Positions 16,362 through 25,694 of a stretch of 48,549 nt of DNA are shown one piece after another (position 1 is the first letter of the stretch; each line of letters begins with the position of its first letter). The stretch is taken from NCBI GenBank assembly GCA_903930345.1, contig CAIYYI010000232.1, positions 1 to 48,549 of the forward strand, given 5' to 3'. This DNA comes from an uncultured Verrucomicrobiota bacterium (GTDB lineage: Bacteria > Verrucomicrobiota > Verrucomicrobiia > Limisphaerales > CAIYYI01). A program made the translations under genes and the position numbers. The notes below the pieces were generated by a model. It did no database searches. It worked only from the letters and a program-made list of their open reading frames with translations, and was not told the DNA's origin.

Positions 16362-18629
16362 CTACCGCATCCGCCAGCGAAACAACCTCAGCGCGTTGCC
16401 GATCACCACCAGGTCTGAAAGTCCCATAGCGGCGGCGCACAGGATGGGATTGAGAAAGCCCAGTGCGGCCAGCGGAATGCCCACCGCGTTGTAGAAGAAA
16501 GCCCAAAACAGGTTTTGCCGGATGGTCCGCAGGGTGGCTTGGGCCAACCCCAAGGCCTCCGGAATGGCGGGCAAATCAGCCTTGAGGAGTATAATGTCCG
16601 CCGCCTCACGCGCCACCTCACTGGCCCGGGAAATGGCCACCCCCAGATCGGCCTGCTCCAACGCCGGCGCGTCATTGATCCCATCCCCCACAAAGGCCAC
16701 CTTGTGCCCCTGCCCCTGCAATTCCTGCACGATGCCCGCCTTTTTCTCCGGCCGGACCTCGGCAAAGACGTGATCCTCCGGGATACCCGCCAGCCGGGCG
16801 ATTGCCAAGGCAGCCAACCGATTATCCCCGGTGACAAGATAGACCACCTTGCCATTGTTTTGCAATTGGCGCACAACCACTTGGGCCTGATCCTTGATGC
16901 CATCGCGCAACGCCATCACGCCCAACAACTGATAATCGCGAGCCAACCCCAGCACCGAGGCTCCCTGCCCGGTCCAATGGGTGACAAAAGCGCGGGCCGC
17001 CGCCAATTCCACCCCCTCCGCCTCAAGCCAGTGCAGAGCCCCCAGTCGCACCGTTGAGGGGTGCCAGACGGCCTGGATTCCCGCGCCCCGGATTTCCCGC
17101 CAATCCTCCAGCAACATGGGTGCCGGTGCGTGGGCGGCGGCCACCGCCAGGGCCACCGGATGATTGGAGGAGCGGGCCAGGGCCGCCGCCAGGGCGGCGA
17201 TAACCGGCTTCGCTTCCTGGTCTGGCCGCAGATCGCACACCTCGGCCACGCTCATGCGCCCCTGGGTAAGCGTTCCGGTCTTGTCGAACAGGACCGCCGT
17301 GATGGTCCCGGATTTTTCCAAGGCCACCCCATCACGTATCAAAATGCCCCGGCGGGCGGCGGCATTGGCTCCGGCCATGATGGCCGCCGGGGTGGCCAAC
17401 CCCATGGCACAGGGACAGGCGATGATCAACACTCCGGCGGCATGGATGAAAGCCGCCGCCAAGGGCGTGACGGGCAAAGCCATGGTCCACAGGTAGGGTG
17501 CCAGCGCCTGGTGCCAGGCAGATGCGGTGGCCGGAGCGAGTCCCCACAGCAATCCGGTCAGCAGCGCCACCAACGTGACCACCGGCACAAACACCGAGCT
17601 TACCTGGTCGCCCAGTCGCTGGATGGATGCCCGGCTGGTTTGGGCGCGCTGCACCACCGCAATGATCTGGGCCAGGGCCGTGCCTTCACCGGTGGCCGAA
17701 ACCCGGACCTGCAGGCTGCCGTTGCTGTTGAGCGTGCCGCCATAAACGGTCGAGCCAACGGTTTTCTCCACCGGCAACGATTCGCCCGTCAGCATCGATT
17801 CATCCAGGGCCGAGGCCCCGGACACCACCTCGCCATCCGTGGGGACGCGGTCCCCGGGTCGTAGCGCAATGGTGTCACCCGGCAGCAATTCCCGCACCGG
17901 CACCGCCAGCGTGGATCCATCCGGCTGCACGCGGTGGGCCACGGACGGCGCCAGGGTCAACAACGCTTGCAGCGCGCTGGCCGCCTTGCGCGAGGCGAGC
18001 GCCTCCATCCAGTGACCCACGCTGATGATGGTGATGATCGCCACCGCCTCCATGAAATAGAGATGACCATGGAACCCGGTCAAAAGACCCCAGACACTGA
18101 ACACAAACGCGGTGGTGCTGCCGAGTGACACCAGGGTGTCCATGTTGGAGCGGCCCACCTTGATCTGGTTCCAGGCCCCCTTGTAAAAGCGCCCCCCGCA
18201 CAGAATCTGCACCGGCAGGGCCGCCAGAAAGGCGAACCATTGGAATCCGCGCTGGGTGCCGGCATGAAAAATCCATTCCCCAACCAGGAGCGGCAGCAGC
18301 ACCGCCCCCCCCAGCACCACGTTGAAAAGCCAGGTGTCCTGAAACCGGGGGGTGGAGTCTGTCGGCGGAGCGTCAACCGTCAGCAGCTCACCCTTGAAGC
18401 CAGCTCGGGTTACCGCCGCCACCAACTCAGCCGGGGCGGGAACCGCCTCGGCCTGCCAAACCACCTCGGCCTGTTCCTGTTCCAAACGCACCGCGACGGA
18501 CCGCACGCCCGCAACACCTTGCAGCGCATCGGTGGCCAGACGGGCGCAACTCTGGCAATTCATGCCCCGCACCGCCAAAAGTTGGCGGCGCTTGGGCAAA
18601 ACCGGTTCGGTTGAAGAAATCGTGCTCAC
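16362..18629 (-). CDS. copA: Copper-translocating P1B-type ATPase
   Basis: This 755-residue protein starts at a GTG. An N-terminal heavy-metal-associated domain carries GMNCQSC (C25, C28). Eight membrane helices are expected; the metal site CPC is at 405-407 ([11 protein letters not shown]). Cytoplasmic motifs are complete: TGES (281-284), phosphorylated D449 in DKTGTLTQG, the HP locus H490-P491, TGDN (600-603) and GDGINDAP (648-655). The CPC plus YN (713-714) and MxxS (735-738) pattern indicates Cu(I) export (P1B-1), though the usual second Ser after MxxS is Asp (D739). It pumps Cu(I), and perhaps Ag(I), out of the cytoplasm. It is convergent with the ECF locus and divergent from the lipoprotein gene. 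Confidence 0.92.
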   Translation of the reverse strand: MSTISSTEPVLPKRRQLLAVRGMNCQSCARLATDALQGVAGVRSVAVRLEQEQAEVVWQAEAVPAPAELVAAVTRAGFKGELLTVDAPPTDSTPRFQDTWLFNVVLGGAVLLPLLVGEWIFHAGTQRGFQWFAFLAALPVQILCGGRFYKGAWNQIKVGRSNMDTLVSLGSTTAFVFSVWGLLTGFHGHLYFMEAVAIITIISVGHWMEALASRKAASALQALLTLAPSVAHRVQPDGSTLAVPVRELLPGDTIALRPGDRVPTDGEVVSGASALDESMLTGESLPVEKTVGSTVYGGTLNSNGSLQVRVSATGEGTALAQIIAVVQRAQTSRASIQRLGDQVSSVFVPVVTLVALLTGLLWGLAPATASAWHQALAPYLWTMALPVTPLAAAFIHAAGVLIIACPCAMGLATPAAIMAGANAAARRGILIRDGVALEKSGTITAVLFDKTGTLTQGRMSVAEVCDLRPDQEAKPVIAALAAALARSSNHPVALAVAAAHAPAPMLLEDWREIRGAGIQAVWHPSTVRLGALHWLEAEGVELAAARAFVTHWTGQGASVLGLARDYQLLGVMALRDGIKDQAQVVVRQLQNNGKVVYLVTGDNRLAALAIARLAGIPEDHVFAEVRPEKKAGIVQELQGQGHKVAFVGDGINDAPALEQADLGVAISRASEVAREAADIILLKADLPAIPEALGLAQATLRTIRQNLFWAFFYNAVGIPLAALGFLNPILCAAAMGLSDLVVIGNALRLFRWRMR

Positions 18630-18678
18630 GTTTTTTGTTTAGTCCCGAACCAATCTATCGCATACTTGTCCATATTTC

Positions 18679-19605
18679 ATGCGCAATCATAAACGTCAAC
18701 CAACGGGATCAGCGTGGCTGAAGGCACGTGGCGTTGCCCTGGCGCTGCTGCTGGGGCTGGCGGTGACGGGCTGTGACGGGGCAGATCCCGCCCGCCCATT
18801 CCCCCGCAGCGTGGGCAAGGGGGTGCAGCAGGTTGGCTTTCTCACACATCCCAACCTGAAGGAAAGCTCCGGCCTGATTCCGTGTCACGGTGCCACCAAC
18901 CTGTTTTGGACGCACAATGACGGACGACGTCCCATCCTCTATGCTGTCACCAAAACCGGAGAGACGGAAGCCGAAGTACCCCTCCTTCTCCCCGGGGTGA
19001 TGGATTGGGAGGATATCGCGAGCGACCACCAGGGGCACCTCTACATCGGGGACATCGGAAACAACGACGCCCGCCGCCAGGAACTGGCTGTTTACGAAAT
19101 CAACGAACCCAGTCCGCGCTCCACACACACACCAGTGCTCGCCAGCCGGGCCTGGCGCTTGCAGTTCCCGGCGCAGCCCTTCGATTGCGAAAGCCTCTTT
19201 GTTTACCGGAATTTCGGCTATGTCATCTCCAAGGTGTTCAACGATGCCCAAGCCGCCCTTTACCGGTTTCCGCTTACGAACGGCACCAGGCTGACACTGG
19301 AAAAAGTGTGCGATCTGCCGGTCACCTCGCCGGTCACCGGGGCGGACATCACCCCCGACGGAGACCGCCTGGCACTGGTCTGCAAGAGCGGTGCCCTGGG
19401 CTTTGTGATTCGGGGCGACCCGGCGCGTGCGGGATCGGTCAAACCCCGACACATCAAGTTCCGCCATGAGCACATTGAGGCCGCCTGCTTCACGCCGGAA
19501 GGCTTGCTGACCACGGCGGAATCCCGAGAAATGTACCTGTTCACCGATCGCGTGTTTCGCTATCCGTATCCCCCCGCCCCTAAGAACCCTCTCCCCTCCC
19601 CATGA
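18679..19605 (+). CDS. Lipoprotein with beta-propeller-like repeats
   Basis: This 308-residue protein has a lipoprotein signal: basic start, hydrophobic core ALALLLGLA and lipobox VTGC with lipidated C32. The mature protein has recurring strand patterns such as NLFWTHND, HLYIGDIGNND, GYVISKVFND and GADITPDGDRLALVCKSG, which resemble blades of a propeller of the SMP-30/esterase-like type. The many Asp-Asn turns could bind calcium. It overlaps the oxidoreductase gene by 4 bases (ATGA), so the two are translationally coupled. Function is unknown; a surface or periplasmic binding or lactonase-like role is possible. Confidence 0.7.
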   Translation: MRNHKRQPTGSAWLKARGVALALLLGLAVTGCDGADPARPFPRSVGKGVQQVGFLTHPNLKESSGLIPCHGATNLFWTHNDGRRPILYAVTKTGETEAEVPLLLPGVMDWEDIASDHQGHLYIGDIGNNDARRQELAVYEINEPSPRSTHTPVLASRAWRLQFPAQPFDCESLFVYRNFGYVISKVFNDAQAALYRFPLTNGTRLTLEKVCDLPVTSPVTGADITPDGDRLALVCKSGALGFVIRGDPARAGSVKPRHIKFRHEHIEAACFTPEGLLTTAESREMYLFTDRVFRYPYPPAPKNPLPSP

Positions 19606-20756
19606 GCATCCAAGCACAAATCAACTCCCTCCGGGCAGGCATTATCGGCACCGGCTTTATCGGCCCGGTGCATGTTGAGGCTCTGCGCCGCCTGGGCATC
19701 TCCGTCAACGCCATTTGCGACGTGCCCGACCGGGTCGCCGCTGCCGCCGCCCGGCTGGCCATTCCCCGGCCCTTTGCCTCCTACCAGGAACTGCTGAAAT
19801 GCACGGAGGTTGACGTGGTACACGTCACGACCCCGAACCGGTTCCATTGCGAGATGTCCCTGGCCGCCCTCGGGGCGGGCAAGCATGTGGTCTGCGAGAA
19901 GCCGCTGGCCATGAACACCCGGGAATCCGCCCGGATTGTGAAGGCGGCCCGGACCTCGGGCAAAGTCTTTGCCGTGAATTACAACGTCCGATTCTATCCG
20001 GCCGTCCTGCAATTGCGGCACCTGGTGAGCCAGGGAGAACTGGGCGAAATCATCCATGTCAATGGCTCCTACCTTCAGGACTGGCTGTTCAAGGAAACCG
20101 ATTACAACTGGCGTTTGCTGCCCCAGGAAGGCGGCCAACTCCGGGCCGTGGCCGATATCGGGACCCATTGGATGGATACGGTCTCCTTTATTCTGGGATC
20201 CGGCATCCAATCCGTGTTCGCCGACCTCCACACCTTCCACAAGACCCGCAAACGGCCGCTGGGTGAGGTCCAAACCTTCGCCCGGGAAAACGCGAAAATG
20301 AAGTACGCCATGTACCCGGTCCAGACCGATGATTTTGCCAGTGTGCTGCTGGAGTTTGCCAACGGCACCCGGGGCAATCTGGGCGTGTCGCAGGTGGCGG
20401 CGGGGCGCAAAAACTGCATCCGCCTGGAGCTTTACGGCTCGAAAAAGAGCGCCTGGTGGTGCTCTGAGGAACCGGAGACGCTGCACTTCGGCAATCGCGA
20501 TGCCGCCAACGAAACGGCGGTGCGCGCCACCCCGGCCTTTGGCCAGGGCGCGACCGGTTTCATGGACTACCCGCCGGGCCATGTGGAAGGCTTCCCGGAC
20601 ACCCACAAAATGAATTTCCGGAGCATTTACACCGCCATTGCGACCGGGGCCACAACACCCGGGCTCCACGCCACCGCCACGGATGGCCATCAGGAAGTGG
20701 CCGTTTGCGAAGCCATCCTGCGCAGCCACCAAGGCCGCAAGTGGGTGAAAGTCTGA
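19602..20756 (+). CDS. Gfo/Idh/MocA family oxidoreductase
   Basis: This 384-residue NAD(P)-dependent enzyme has an N-terminal Rossmann fold with GxGxxG (G16, G18, G21), the family EKP motif (E99-K100-P101, HVVCEKPLA) and the C-terminal alpha/beta domain with the catalytic-region residues D185 and H189 (ADIGTHWMD). It has no Tat signal, unlike many paralogues in this phylum, so it is cytoplasmic. Members oxidize or reduce sugars, cyclitols or their derivatives. The sequence (FKETDYNWRL, MDYPPGHVEGFPDT) resembles predicted sugar dehydrogenases found in carbohydrate loci. It is coupled to the upstream lipoprotein gene and is followed by a polysaccharide esterase/lyase locus. Confidence 0.92.
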   Translation: MSIQAQINSLRAGIIGTGFIGPVHVEALRRLGISVNAICDVPDRVAAAAARLAIPRPFASYQELLKCTEVDVVHVTTPNRFHCEMSLAALGAGKHVVCEKPLAMNTRESARIVKAARTSGKVFAVNYNVRFYPAVLQLRHLVSQGELGEIIHVNGSYLQDWLFKETDYNWRLLPQEGGQLRAVADIGTHWMDTVSFILGSGIQSVFADLHTFHKTRKRPLGEVQTFARENAKMKYAMYPVQTDDFASVLLEFANGTRGNLGVSQVAAGRKNCIRLELYGSKKSAWWCSEEPETLHFGNRDAANETAVRATPAFGQGATGFMDYPPGHVEGFPDTHKMNFRSIYTAIATGATTPGLHATATDGHQEVAVCEAILRSHQGRKWVKV

Positions 20757-20794
20757 TGTGACCCGATCTGGTTCCCTTGCGCGGACTGAAAAAC

Positions 20795-20815
20795 ACTTAA
20801 AAAGGATTGTTAAGT
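20795..20815. promoter_or_regulatory. Inverted repeat ACTTAA-N9-TTAAGT, possible operator
   Basis: ACTTAA (20795-20800) and TTAAGT (20810-20815) are perfect arms 9 bases apart in the only AT-rich patch of the 156-base gap before the esterase gene (start 20913). This could be an operator for the polysaccharide locus. Arms are short and AT-rich, so chance is possible. Confidence 0.35.
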
Positions 20816-20912
20816 TAATGCCGAATGAGGCTGAATAAGCGCATGAACCAAATCCTGAGGCCGCGTTGGTCGGCAGGCGTGTTGGAGCTGGAATCCTGAC
20901 CCTGAATCTGCC

Positions 20913-23900
20913 ATGTTACCCCGAATGCCACATTCCCTGATATCAACCTGCCGCGGAACCATCCTGGCCCTAGCCAGCCTGGGGATGGCCGCCGCCTTAT
21001 GGGGTGCCCCGGCCCCTGAACCCATGGTCGAATACCCCCTGCCCAACCCGCTATTGCTCACCAACGGCACCCCAGTGACCAGCCGCAGCCAATGGTTTGA
21101 CACCCGCCGCCCCGAGCTGCTGGAACTGTTCACCCGGGAAATGTATGGGCGCTCCCCCAACCGCCCAGCCCGCATGACCTTCCAGGTGGTGGATGACACA
21201 CCCGGAGCACTGGGCGGCCTGGCCACCCGCCGTCAGATCGCCCTTTGGCTGACGGGCAAAACCAACGGCCCCAAGATCGACTTGCTGCTCTACCTGCCCG
21301 CCAAGGCCAAGGGGCCGGTGCCGCTCTTCCTCGGCATCAATTTCTGGGGTAATCACGCCATCCACCCCGACCCGGCCATCCATCTTGCCAGCACTTGGAT
21401 GGAGTCCAACCGCAACCCGTGGGTCGATCTTTCCGGGGTGACCAACGGGCTGGCCACCGACGCCTGCCGGGGCATCAACCGCAGCCAGTGGCCCGTGGAG
21501 AAAATCCTGGCTGAAGGCTATGGTCTGGCCACGTTCTACCGGGGCGACATCACGCCAGACCATGCGCACGACCTCACCAACGGCGTACACCAGCTTTATC
21601 CGGAACTGCAGGGGCGGGGTGACAACTTCGGCACCATTGCCGGCTGGGCTTGGGGATTGAGCCGGGCCATGGATTACCTGGAAACCGATCCGGCGGTGGC
21701 TCCCGGGCTGGTCGTGGCCCTGGGCTGGTCACGACTGGGCAAGGCCGCCCTCTGGGCCGGCGCCACAGACGAGCGATTTGCCGGCATCATCAGCATCCAG
21801 TCCGGTGCCGGCGGGGCGGCCCTCTCCAAGCGGCTGGTGGGCGAGGATGTCAAGCAACTGAACACCCGCTTCCCCCACTGGTTTTGCCGCAATTTTTCCC
21901 GCTACAACGAAAAGGAGGCCGATCTGCCGTTTGACCAGCATGAGGTCATTTCTCTGATCGCGCCCCGACCCCTGTATGTGGCCAGTGCGGAACAGGACAA
22001 ATGGGCCGATCCCGAGGGGGAATTCCTGGCCTTGCGCGCCGCCAGCCCCGTTTATGAGCTGCTGGGCGGCACCGGTCTGCCCGCCACCGCCTGGCCCGCC
22101 ACCAACCAGCCGGTCAAAGGCCAGCTCAGCTACCATATCCGCGGCGGCGTGCATGATGTCACCGCCTACGACTGGGACCAGTTCCTCGCGTTCGCCCGGG
22201 AGCAGTTGCCCATCCGCAAGCCGACGCTCTTCCTGATCGGGGATTCCACCGTCAAGAACGGGGCCGGCCGGGGGGATGGCGGCCAGTGGGGCTGGGGACA
22301 ATTGCTCGGCCAGTACTTTGACCCGGCCAAAATCCGGGTGGTCAACCGGGCGCTCGGCGGGCGCAGCAGCCGGACGTTTCTCACCGAAGGGCTGTGGGCC
22401 AGGGTCCGCGACGAATTGCAGCCCGGCGACTTCGTGCTCATGCAGTTTGGCCATAACGACAACGGGGAATTGTTCAAAGGCGACCGGCCGCGCGCTTCCC
22501 TGAAGGGCAACGGGCCGGAGACTCGCTCCGGCACGCTGGAGAAGACCGGGAAGGAGGAAACCGTGCACACCTACGGCTGGTACCTGCGGCAATACATCGC
22601 TGACACCAAGGCCCGGCAAGCTACTCCCATTGTGCTTTCGCTGGTGCCCCGCAACATCTGGCGCGATGAGAAAATCGGGCGGGCCGCGGAGGATTTTGGC
22701 AAATGGGCCGCCGAGGCCGCGCGCGAGGCCGGGGTGGATTTCGTGGACCTGAACTCCCTCGTGGCCGACCGATACGAAAAAGACGGAATGACCAATGTTC
22801 AGCAACAGTACTTTGATGCCAAGGACCACACGCACACCTTGCGCGCTGGGGCACGCGCCAATGCCGAGTGCGTGGTTCAGGGTTTGCGCCAGTTGACGGC
22901 CAATCCGTTGCGCAATCTGCTGCTGCCGTCGGCACCCACCATCACCCCCACCCGATCCGACACCCCCACCCCGCCTGCGGCAGGCTGGCGTTTTGACTTT
23001 GGCACCGGTCGTCCGATGGCGGGCTGGCAAGCGGTCACCCCGCAGACTCTTTACACGCCGGAACGGGGCTGGGGTCTGGAGCCCGGCCCCCGGACTGAAG
23101 CCATCGAACGGGAAACCTCAGCCGCTCCAAAGTGTGACTTCCTCTCCGGCAGCCAGCCGTTTGCCTTTTCCGTGGCTGTGCCGGAGGGCAATTACGAGGT
23201 CACCGTCACCTGGGGCGACCCGGCGGGCACTTCCACCAACACCCTGAAGGCGGAATCACGCCGCTTGCTCCTGGAACGGCTCGTCACCGCGCCCGCACAG
23301 CAAATCCGGCAATCCTATCCCGTCAACGTCCGCCGCCCGGAGTTCGGAGCCAACCACCGGGTGCGACTGAAGGATCGCGAGCACGCCTACCTGCACTGGG
23401 ATGACAGGCTGACGCTGGAATTCAACGGGAGCCGCCCCTGTGTGGCGGCGGTGGAAATCCTCCCGGCGACGAACCTCATCACCGTCTATCTGGCCGGGGA
23501 CTCCACCGTGACCGATCAGCCATTCGAACCGTGGAACAGTTGGGGGCAGATGCTGCCCCGTTTTTTCACCTCCGCGGTGGCGGTGGCCAACCACGCCGAA
23601 TCCGGGGAGTCGATCAGGAGTTCGCTGGGCGCGCGACGATTCGACAAAATCTTCAGCACCATCAAACCGGGCGATTACCTGTTCTTCCAGTTCGGCCATA
23701 ACGACATGAAGGACCGGGCCACCAACGCACTGGCGGTCTATCGCGAGAATCTGAAACGGCTGGTGGGCGAGACCCGGCGGCACGGCGCCATTCCGGTGTT
23801 GATCACCTCCATGGAGCGCAAGGCGGGGGCACAGCGTGACACCCTGGCCAGTTACCCGCAAACCGTGCGGGACGTGGCGGCGGAGGAGAAGGCGGCCCTG

Positions 23901-24170
23901 ATCGACCTCCATGCCGTGAGCAAGCAGCTTTACCGTGCGCTGGGCTCCCACCTCGACCTGGCCTTCCAGGACGGCACCCACCACAACGCCTACGGCAGCT
24001 ACCTGCTGGCCCAGGCGGTGGCCTGGGGCGTGGTCCAGGCCCGGTTGGACCTGGCCCGGCACGTCGTGGCCGAAGCGGCGGCTTTCCGGGCCGACCAGCC
24101 GCTGCCGCCCGCCCAGTTCAACGTCCCCCCCAGTCCGGCCATGGACCGCACCAAACCGGATGGCAACTGA
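20913..24170 (+). CDS. Triple carbohydrate esterase: CE15-like glucuronoyl esterase + two CE12-like SGNH esterases
   Basis: This exported 1085-residue protein has a signal peptide (about 1-32). Domain 1 (about 38-430) resembles CE15 glucuronoyl esterases: nucleophile S273 in GWSRLGKAALWAGA, H414 in GGVHDVTAYDWDQF, and D362 as likely acid, while the canonical Glu position 23 residues after Ser is Gln (Q296 in QSGAGG). Domain 2 (about 436-662) is a CE12/rhamnogalacturonan-acetylesterase-like SGNH hydrolase: GDSTV (S445), G483, GHND (N515), D638xxH641. A galactose-binding-like CE12 module follows (about 690-850; FDFGTGRPMAGWQAVTP), then a second SGNH domain (about 855-1060): S864, G898, N930, D1020xxH1023. 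All three active sites look intact apart from the Gln. It would remove ester decorations from plant or algal uronic polysaccharides. The lyase gene starts 22 bases after its last base. Confidence 0.87.
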   Translation: MLPRMPHSLISTCRGTILALASLGMAAALWGAPAPEPMVEYPLPNPLLLTNGTPVTSRSQWFDTRRPELLELFTREMYGRSPNRPARMTFQVVDDTPGALGGLATRRQIALWLTGKTNGPKIDLLLYLPAKAKGPVPLFLGINFWGNHAIHPDPAIHLASTWMESNRNPWVDLSGVTNGLATDACRGINRSQWPVEKILAEGYGLATFYRGDITPDHAHDLTNGVHQLYPELQGRGDNFGTIAGWAWGLSRAMDYLETDPAVAPGLVVALGWSRLGKAALWAGATDERFAGIISIQSGAGGAALSKRLVGEDVKQLNTRFPHWFCRNFSRYNEKEADLPFDQHEVISLIAPRPLYVASAEQDKWADPEGEFLALRAASPVYELLGGTGLPATAWPATNQPVKGQLSYHIRGGVHDVTAYDWDQFLAFAREQLPIRKPTLFLIGDSTVKNGAGRGDGGQWGWGQLLGQYFDPAKIRVVNRALGGRSSRTFLTEGLWARVRDELQPGDFVLMQFGHNDNGELFKGDRPRASLKGNGPETRSGTLEKTGKEETVHTYGWYLRQYIADTKARQATPIVLSLVPRNIWRDEKIGRAAEDFGKWAAEAAREAGVDFVDLNSLVADRYEKDGMTNVQQQYFDAKDHTHTLRAGARANAECVVQGLRQLTANPLRNLLLPSAPTITPTRSDTPTPPAAGWRFDFGTGRPMAGWQAVTPQTLYTPERGWGLEPGPRTEAIERETSAAPKCDFLSGSQPFAFSVAVPEGNYEVTVTWGDPAGTSTNTLKAESRRLLLERLVTAPAQQIRQSYPVNVRRPEFGANHRVRLKDREHAYLHWDDRLTLEFNGSRPCVAAVEILPATNLITVYLAGDSTVTDQPFEPWNSWGQMLPRFFTSAVAVANHAESGESIRSSLGARRFDKIFSTIKPGDYLFFQFGHNDMKDRATNALAVYRENLKRLVGETRRHGAIPVLITSMERKAGAQRDTLASYPQTVRDVAAEEKAALIDLHAVSKQLYRALGSHLDLAFQDGTHHNAYGSYLLAQAVAWGVVQARLDLARHVVAEAAAFRADQPLPPAQFNVPPSPAMDRTKPDGN

Positions 24171-24191
24171 TCCTGACCAAGCGCCTTTGCC

Positions 24192-25319
24192 ATGAAATGC
24201 CTCCTGGCCGTCTGCCTGTGCCTCCTCACCCTCACCGTGCCGGGTGCCGCCGAGCCCGCTTTCAGCCATCCCGGCCTGCTGCACGGAAAGGCTGATCTGG
24301 ACCGCATCAGGGAAAAATTGGCCCGGGGCGGGGAGCCGTGGAAAAGTGGATTCGAACGGTTACGCACCCATCGGCAATCGCAGGCCGATTACCGGGTGCG
24401 CGGCCCCTTTGCGCAGGTCATCCGCGATCCGAAAGGCAGCTCCCAACTGGACGAACTGGTCAGCGATGGCAACGCCGCCTATCAGAACGCGCTGATGTGG
24501 TGCCTCACCGGCAACGAGCCCCACGCACGCAAGGCGGCTGAGATTCTGAATGTCTGGTCAGGCACGCTGCGGGAGATCACCGGCAAGGACAAGGAGTTGG
24601 GGGCATCCTTGTGCGGGTTCAAGCTGGTGAACGCCGCCGAACTGCTGCGGCACACCTATCCCGGCTGGTCGCAGACCCAAAGCGAACGTTGCGGGCGGAT
24701 GCTGCGCGAGGCCGTTTATCCGGCCATCAGGAACTTTGCCACCTTCGCGAATGGCAACTGGGACACCGGCTGCCTGAAGACGATCATGGCCATTGGCGTT
24801 TATCTGGATGACCGCGAGCTGTTCAACCAGGCGGTGAATTATTACCGGCAGGGGGCCGGCAACGGAAGTCTGGCCCACTACGTGATCAACCCGGCCGGGC
24901 AATGCCAGGAAAGCGGGCGCGACCAGCAGCACACCCAATTGGGATTGGCCCACCTGGCGGAAGCCTGCGAAATCGCGTGGCACCAGGGTTTGGACATCTA
25001 TGGTGAGCAGGACAATCGCCTGCGGCACGGTTTCGAATACACCGCCCGCTACAACCTGGGCCAGGAGGTACCCTTTCAAAAACACACCGATACCACCGGC
25101 AAGTACCGCCACCAGGCCGTCGCCCAAGCGGGTCGGGGCAACCTGCGGCCGATCTTTGAGATGGTCTGGAACCATTACGAGCGTCGGCGCGGCATCCCCT
25201 CGCCTTTCACCCGCCAGGCGGCGGAAAAAATCCGGCCCGAAGGTGCCGCGTTCTCAGCGGATCACCCGGGGTTCGGCACGCTCATGTTCTCGTTGCCGGA
25301 GCAAACCGCCCAGCCGTGA
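24192..25319 (+). CDS. Secreted alginate-lyase-fold polysaccharide lyase
   Basis: This 375-residue protein has a signal peptide ending near residue 20 (VPGAAEP). The rest is an alpha-helical (alpha/alpha)-toroid of the alginate-lyase Pfam type: SHPGLLHGKADLDRIREKL at the start, NGNWD (187-191), QCQESGRDQQHTQLG (237-251, with R243 and H247) and FEYTARYNLG (281-290). The conserved Asn, His and Tyr/Arg residues are those expected for a uronate lyase that cleaves by beta-elimination. It resembles the PL38 glucuronan-lyase group more than classical PL5, but I cannot confirm this without alignment. Its partner is the triple esterase directly upstream, so the pair probably deacylates and then cuts an acidic polysaccharide. 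Confidence 0.8.
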   Translation: MKCLLAVCLCLLTLTVPGAAEPAFSHPGLLHGKADLDRIREKLARGGEPWKSGFERLRTHRQSQADYRVRGPFAQVIRDPKGSSQLDELVSDGNAAYQNALMWCLTGNEPHARKAAEILNVWSGTLREITGKDKELGASLCGFKLVNAAELLRHTYPGWSQTQSERCGRMLREAVYPAIRNFATFANGNWDTGCLKTIMAIGVYLDDRELFNQAVNYYRQGAGNGSLAHYVINPAGQCQESGRDQQHTQLGLAHLAEACEIAWHQGLDIYGEQDNRLRHGFEYTARYNLGQEVPFQKHTDTTGKYRHQAVAQAGRGNLRPIFEMVWNHYERRRGIPSPFTRQAAEKIRPEGAAFSADHPGFGTLMFSLPEQTAQP

Positions 25320-25419
25320 GGTGAAGGGCATCCTCTCCCCCCGCCCAGTCCGCCTGAAAAGCAGCCTCCTCCCACCCGTCATCTGCGTAAATCATTCTGT
25401 TCCACCACCCCGTTGGCTT

Positions 25420-25437
25420 GTCACCAGTTCTGGTGAC
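25420..25437. promoter_or_regulatory. Perfect palindrome GTCACCAG-TT-CTGGTGAC, possible operator
   Basis: Eight-base arms with a 2-base centre, 258 bases before the start of the giant CotH gene and 100 bases after the lyase stop. Length and symmetry suit a dimeric regulator site. A hairpin of the transcript is less likely because the loop would be too tight. No second copy was noticed in the window. Confidence 0.5.
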
Positions 25438-25573
25438 TGGCGGAAAAACGGCATCAGGGTAGATTGATCACGTGTTAGTGATGTAAATCGCAGTTGTTCT
25501 GTGTGTCTCATGGTGCTTGTCTGCGGCACCGCATCCTGACAAAAAGATAAGCGTTGTTCTCTGAGCTTACGAG

Positions 25574-25597
25574 AAGGCCGGGCGAAAGCCCGGCCTT
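25574..25597 (+). terminator. GAAA-capped GC stem-loop, terminator or 5' leader element
   Basis: AAGGCCGGGC (25574-25583), GAAA, GCCCGGCCTT (25588-25597) is a perfect 10-bp stem, followed by TCGCTTTTGCC. It may end transcription from the lyase gene, although it lies 255 bases after that stop and the T-run is interrupted. It could instead be part of the leader of the CotH giant, which starts 97 bases downstream. Confidence 0.6.
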
Positions 25598-25694
25598 TCG
25601 CTTTTGCCAGCTCGCCGTGAAGTCCGTTTTTTACCCCTTCCAGCAGCAAATCCTGTTGTATCGCCGCCCTCGCAAGGTTAATTTCAATAAGCCC

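Larger units (their letters stand above)
25320..25694. other. Non-coding spacer and leader ahead of the giant CotH gene
   Basis: A 375-base gap without a credible gene. It contains a perfect palindrome (25420-25437) and a strong GAAA-capped stem-loop (25574-25597), annotated separately. Around the stem-loop, AAGCG (near 25550-25555) can pair with CGCTT (25599-25603), so 25550-25603 may form a larger structured element. A TTG-initiated frame from 25554 runs through the stem-loop in phase with the giant gene but lacks a signal peptide and is not used. Confidence 0.5.

Noticed and set aside
21729..23030. A 433-codon open frame on the minus strand inside the esterase gene
   Set aside because: It is a long GC-rich antisense frame without recognisable domains, while the plus strand encodes complete catalytic motifs. 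Similar long shadows lie opposite dnaX, copA and the cohesin gene.
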